A DNA stretch of 8,862 nucleotides, taken from assembly GCA_001603765.1 (NCBI GenBank), contig LUZV01000084.1:1-8862 (forward strand), written 5' to 3'. Within the stretch, counting starts at the first letter, position 1; each line of letters starts with the position of its first letter. The notes under the pieces were generated by a model. It was not told the DNA's origin and did no database searches. It worked only from the letters and a program-made list of their open reading frames with translations. The stretch is from Anaerolineales bacterium Chloro_02 (lineage in GTDB: Bacteria; Chloroflexota; Anaerolineae; Anaerolineales; Anaerolineaceae). This document shows positions 7,823-8,862 of this stretch, piece by piece. The position numbers and the translations under genes were made by a program.

Positions 7823-7927
7823 TTGACAGGAGTTGACTGACAATTCTTGTCAGGTGCCTGACCATTCTTGGCGGTTGTGCCGCTCGATGAAGCCCGCCCC
7901 GCTCCTGACCGGCAGCCCTCCCTGACA
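7823..7927 (+). repeat. Cluster of TGAC/TGTCA repeats, candidate activator-binding region for pilA
   Basis: CTGACAATTCTTGTC at 7837-7851 recurs as CTGACCATTCTTGGC at 7858-7872 with two mismatches and an exact 21-base period, that is two helical turns. The same stretch holds two overlapping perfect inverted repeats: TGACAA-TTC-TTGTCA (7838-7852) and GTCAGG-TG-CCTGAC (7849-7862). A related decamer, TTGACAGGAG (7823-7832), resembles TTGTCAGGTG (7847-7856) in eight of ten positions. Further CTGAC boxes lie at 7905-7909 and 7922-7926. The cluster is about 105-210 bases upstream of the predicted sigma-54 start, which is the usual place for an enhancer-binding protein such as PilR. Binding is inferred, not shown. 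Confidence 0.5.
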
Positions 7928-8005
7928 AAAGGAAAATGCCATAAACCCAGAGGGGACGCCCGCTTCTCTCTGTTCGAACAACTTATTTACGCGAATTTTC
8001 CGTTG

Positions 8006-8021
8006 CGGCATCAATTTTGCT
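8006..8021 (+). promoter_or_regulatory. Sigma-54 (RpoN) -24/-12 promoter candidate for pilA
   Basis: CGGCATCAATTTTGCT keeps GGCA in the -24 element, TTGC followed by T in the -12 element, and the required spacing of ten bases between the invariant GG and GC. It departs from the consensus TGGCACGNNNNTTGC at the first base and at the bases after GGCA. Transcription would begin near 8032 and give a leader of about 135 bases. Established knowledge: pilA genes of Geobacter and Pseudomonas are transcribed by RpoN with the PilR activator. This supports the assignment but does not prove it for this site. Confidence 0.6.
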
Positions 8022-8059
8022 CATTGCCTCAGGACGAATCGTAAAAAAGTTTAAACGAA

Positions 8060-8138
8060 GGCCTCCATAAAAAGAGGCTAAAGAAAAGGAGGCTGGCTGA
8101 CGATACCTGAGGTGAAGCGAGCCTGTTGTCCACCAGCC
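8060..8138 (+). other. pilA 5' leader with mutually exclusive hairpins
   Basis: GCCTC at 8061-8065 can pair with GAGGC at 8074-8078, and the longer GCCTCC at 8061-8066 can pair instead with GGAGGC at 8088-8093. GGCTGG at 8091-8096 can pair with CCAGCC at 8133-8138, and AGGCT at 8090-8094 with AGCCT at 8120-8124. These pairings cannot all form together. The stretch therefore looks like a structured leader able to switch between folds. No known riboswitch family is recognised with confidence, and the pairing could be accidental. Confidence 0.35.
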
Positions 8139-8155
8139 ATCAAAGATCATTTTAA

Positions 8156-8161
8156 AAGGAG
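8156..8161 (+). promoter_or_regulatory. Ribosome binding site of pilA
   Basis: AAGGAG lies six bases before the ATG at 8168, ideal spacing. It favours this start over the in-frame ATG at 8180, which would leave a leader peptide of only six residues (MKESKG) and has no comparable site at the right distance. Confidence 0.75.
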
Positions 8162-8167
8162 AAAGAC

Positions 8168-8608
8168 ATGTTTATCAAGATGAAAGAGAGCAAAGGCTTT
8201 ACCCTGGTTGAATTGATGATCGTCGTGGCCATCATCGGCATCCTGGCGGCCGTCGCAGTGCCCTTCTACCAGAAATACATTCAGAAATCGCGCCTGACCA
8301 GCAAAGTATTCCCCGGCGTGCATGCGATCGAGACCAACATAGGCACCTACTACAGCTTTGCGAACTCATTTCCAACTGGCGGTACATTTGATGAGATGAT
8401 AACCGACGCTTCCACCAAGTGCTTTAGCCCCTCGATCAGCGGGAAGACTTTGACGATTAAGATTGCAAGCGCTACTTCCTGTCCGGAACTCACAAATCTG
8501 GCCGGCAGAGAATTAACTGCCACTGCGACCACCACGAACAACAAAATTGTCGGCTGGACTCTCGGAGGCAGCCTTGCCATCGATTTGGGGCTTGCAAAGG
8601 AACAGTAA
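8168..8608 (+). CDS. pilA: Type IV major pilin precursor (PilA-like)
   Basis: A 146-residue type IVa prepilin. The short basic leader MFIKMKESKG ends at Gly10. The prepilin peptidase should cut before Phe11, giving the classic mature start FTLVELMIVVAIIGILAAVA with Glu at mature position 5, followed by PFYQKYIQKSR. The mature protein of about 136 residues has a long amphipathic first helix and a globular domain with two cysteines (Cys85, Cys105) that could form a disulfide-bounded loop. A Thr-rich stretch TATATTTNN lies at 117-125. Family knowledge: such subunits polymerise into pili used for twitching, adhesion or DNA uptake, through PilB/PilC/PilQ machinery encoded elsewhere. It is much longer than the short conductive pilins of Geobacter sulfurreducens. 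Some aromatics near the end of the helix are kept (mature F23, Y24, Y27). It has its own predicted promoter, a strong ribosome binding site and a terminator. A minor pilin or pseudopilin is possible but less likely given these strong expression signals. Confidence 0.92.
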   Translation: MFIKMKESKGFTLVELMIVVAIIGILAAVAVPFYQKYIQKSRLTSKVFPGVHAIETNIGTYYSFANSFPTGGTFDEMITDASTKCFSPSISGKTLTIKIASATSCPELTNLAGRELTATATTTNNKIVGWTLGGSLAIDLGLAKEQ

Positions 8609-8630
8609 GTGGTATCGCCGTAGACAGGGT

Positions 8631-8665
8631 AGTAAAGAATGCCGGGAAAGCCGGCATTCTTTACT
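8631..8665 (+). terminator. Intrinsic terminator downstream of pilA
   Basis: A perfect 15-base inverted repeat: AGTAAAGAATGCCGG (8631-8645), a five-base loop GAAAG, and CCGGCATTCTTTACT (8651-8665), followed by the T-rich but interrupted TATTTGATT. It starts 22 bases after the pilA stop and ends 25 bases before the next start. It would end or attenuate the pilA transcript and protect its 3' end. The weak T-tract leaves room for read-through. Confidence 0.75.
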
Positions 8666-8679
8666 TATTTGATTGAGGC

Positions 8680-8686
8680 AGGAAGG
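8680..8686 (+). promoter_or_regulatory. Ribosome binding site of the gene after pilA
   Basis: AGGAAGG sits four bases before the ATG at 8691 and supports that start for the last, partial gene. No clear promoter is visible between the terminator and this site. Confidence 0.55.
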
Positions 8687-8690
8687 GCAT

Positions 8691-8862
8691 ATGAAGATAC
8701 ACACAGCGATCCAGCGCTTACTGAGAAAGTTTCTTCCGATCTTATTTATTTTAATGATATTTGTAGCCTATTCAAATACTTTTACTTCCCCTCCCTGTCT
8801 CGATGATTTTCATTCTTTTATTTTTGACAAGGCCCTATATTTACACAATTTATCTTTTTCAA
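8691..8862 (+). CDS. N-terminus of a membrane protein resembling TPR/TMTC-type GT-C glycosyltransferases (partial)
   Basis: The first 57 codons of a gene that runs off the right edge. A basic start (MKIHTAIQRLLRKF) is followed by a hydrophobic segment at about 14-27 (FLPILFILMIFVAY), then SNTFTSPPCLDDFHSFIFDK. The order membrane helix, Y-S-N-T-F, then an Asp-Asp pair (Asp38, Asp39) in the first external loop is the usual opening of bacterial TPR-containing membrane proteins related to TMTC and PMT mannosyltransferases. In PMT-type GT-C enzymes an acidic pair in this loop is catalytically important. The family call comes from recognition of this short pattern and is tentative. Base composition is strikingly low in GC: 21 of 60 in each of two sampled lines and 11 of 42 in the last. 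That contrasts with the rest of the window and suggests separate origin. The position just after pilA suggests a role in pilin modification (inference). Confidence 0.6.
   Translation, partial: MKIHTAIQRLLRKFLPILFILMIFVAYSNTFTSPPCLDDFHSFIFDKALYLHNLSFS

Larger units (their letters stand above)
7640..8167 (+). other. Long non-coding region between the polysaccharide operon and pilA
   Basis: 528 bases without a convincing gene. From left to right it holds: nothing recognisable to about 7760; small palindromes TTCCGGAA (7765-7772) and TATGCCGGCATA (7775-7786), the latter lacking a T-tract and so not a convincing terminator; the TGAC/TGTCA repeat cluster (7823-7927); a palindrome TGTTCGAACA (7971-7980); the sigma-54-like promoter (8006-8020); and the pilA leader (from about 8032). 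Short frames crossing it are continuations of out-of-frame readings of the methyltransferase gene and have no family features. Confidence 0.7.

Noticed and set aside
7823..7828. Perfect TTGACA, a possible sigma-70 -35 box upstream of pilA
   Set aside because: No TATAAT-like -10 element lies 16-18 bases downstream, and the hexamer is better explained as part of the TGAC repeat cluster.
7869..7883. A second sigma-54-like element, TGGC...CCGC with correct spacing
   Set aside because: The -12 half reads CCGC rather than TTGC, the site is about 285 bases from pilA, and it overlaps the second repeat copy. The element at 8006 is clearly better.
7971..7980. Palindrome TGTTCGAACA as a LexA-type operator
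   Set aside because: It is only ten bases long, does not fit the LexA boxes I know for Geobacter- or Myxococcus-like bacteria, and pilin is not an SOS gene.
8050..8130. c-di-GMP riboswitch (GEMM-I) in the pilA leader
   Set aside because: Fragments such as ACGAAGGCCTCC and AGGTGAAGCG recall parts of the motif, but the defining GCAAACC and CGCAAAGCC segments and the GAAA-capped first hairpin are not found. A covariance-model scan could overturn this.
1..8862. CRISPR arrays, tRNA or rRNA genes, insertion sequences, defence systems
   Set aside because: No regularly spaced repeats, RNA gene signatures, transposase or integrase motifs, or terminal inverted repeats were seen on either strand.

Overview
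The window is bacterial DNA of mostly moderate-to-high GC. Every recognisable gene lies on the + strand. The gene types suggest a Gram-negative bacterium, and the PilA-type pilin preceded by a sigma-54-like promoter would fit a Geobacter-like or other Desulfobacterota lineage. That taxonomic guess rests on style of sequence only and is not proven.

Region 1 (bases 1-7639) is a tightly packed surface-polysaccharide (O-antigen or capsule type) operon. In order it holds: the end of a membrane-associated protein; a B12-binding-domain radical SAM enzyme; a GT2 glycosyltransferase; a DegT-family sugar aminotransferase; a hexapeptide-repeat acyltransferase; a Wzx-like flippase; a second GT2 glycosyltransferase; and a class I methyltransferase with an N-terminal zinc-ribbon-like cysteine set. 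Most junctions overlap by 4 to 29 bases, so translational coupling is likely. The aminotransferase and acyltransferase probably make an N-acylated amino-deoxy sugar, the two glycosyltransferases add sugars to a lipid-linked repeat unit, and the flippase moves that unit across the inner membrane. The radical SAM enzyme and the methyltransferase could be tailoring enzymes. No polymerase (Wzy), chain-length regulator (Wzz) or nucleotide-sugar dehydratase is visible here.

Region 2 (7640-8167) is a 528-base non-coding stretch. It holds several small palindromes, a cluster of TGAC/TGTCA-containing repeats with a 21-base period, a good sigma-54 (-24/-12) promoter candidate at 8006-8020, and a leader of about 135 bases with competing hairpins.

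Region 3 (8168-8862) is a complete type IV prepilin gene, a strong intrinsic-terminator-like hairpin, and the first 57 codons of an AT-rich membrane protein. The start of that protein looks like bacterial TPR/TMTC-type GT-C proteins: one membrane segment followed by a loop bearing an Asp-Asp pair. The most interesting hypothesis in the window is that this last gene glycosylates the neighbouring pilin. It rests on 57 residues and on synteny, and needs the sequence beyond the window to test.
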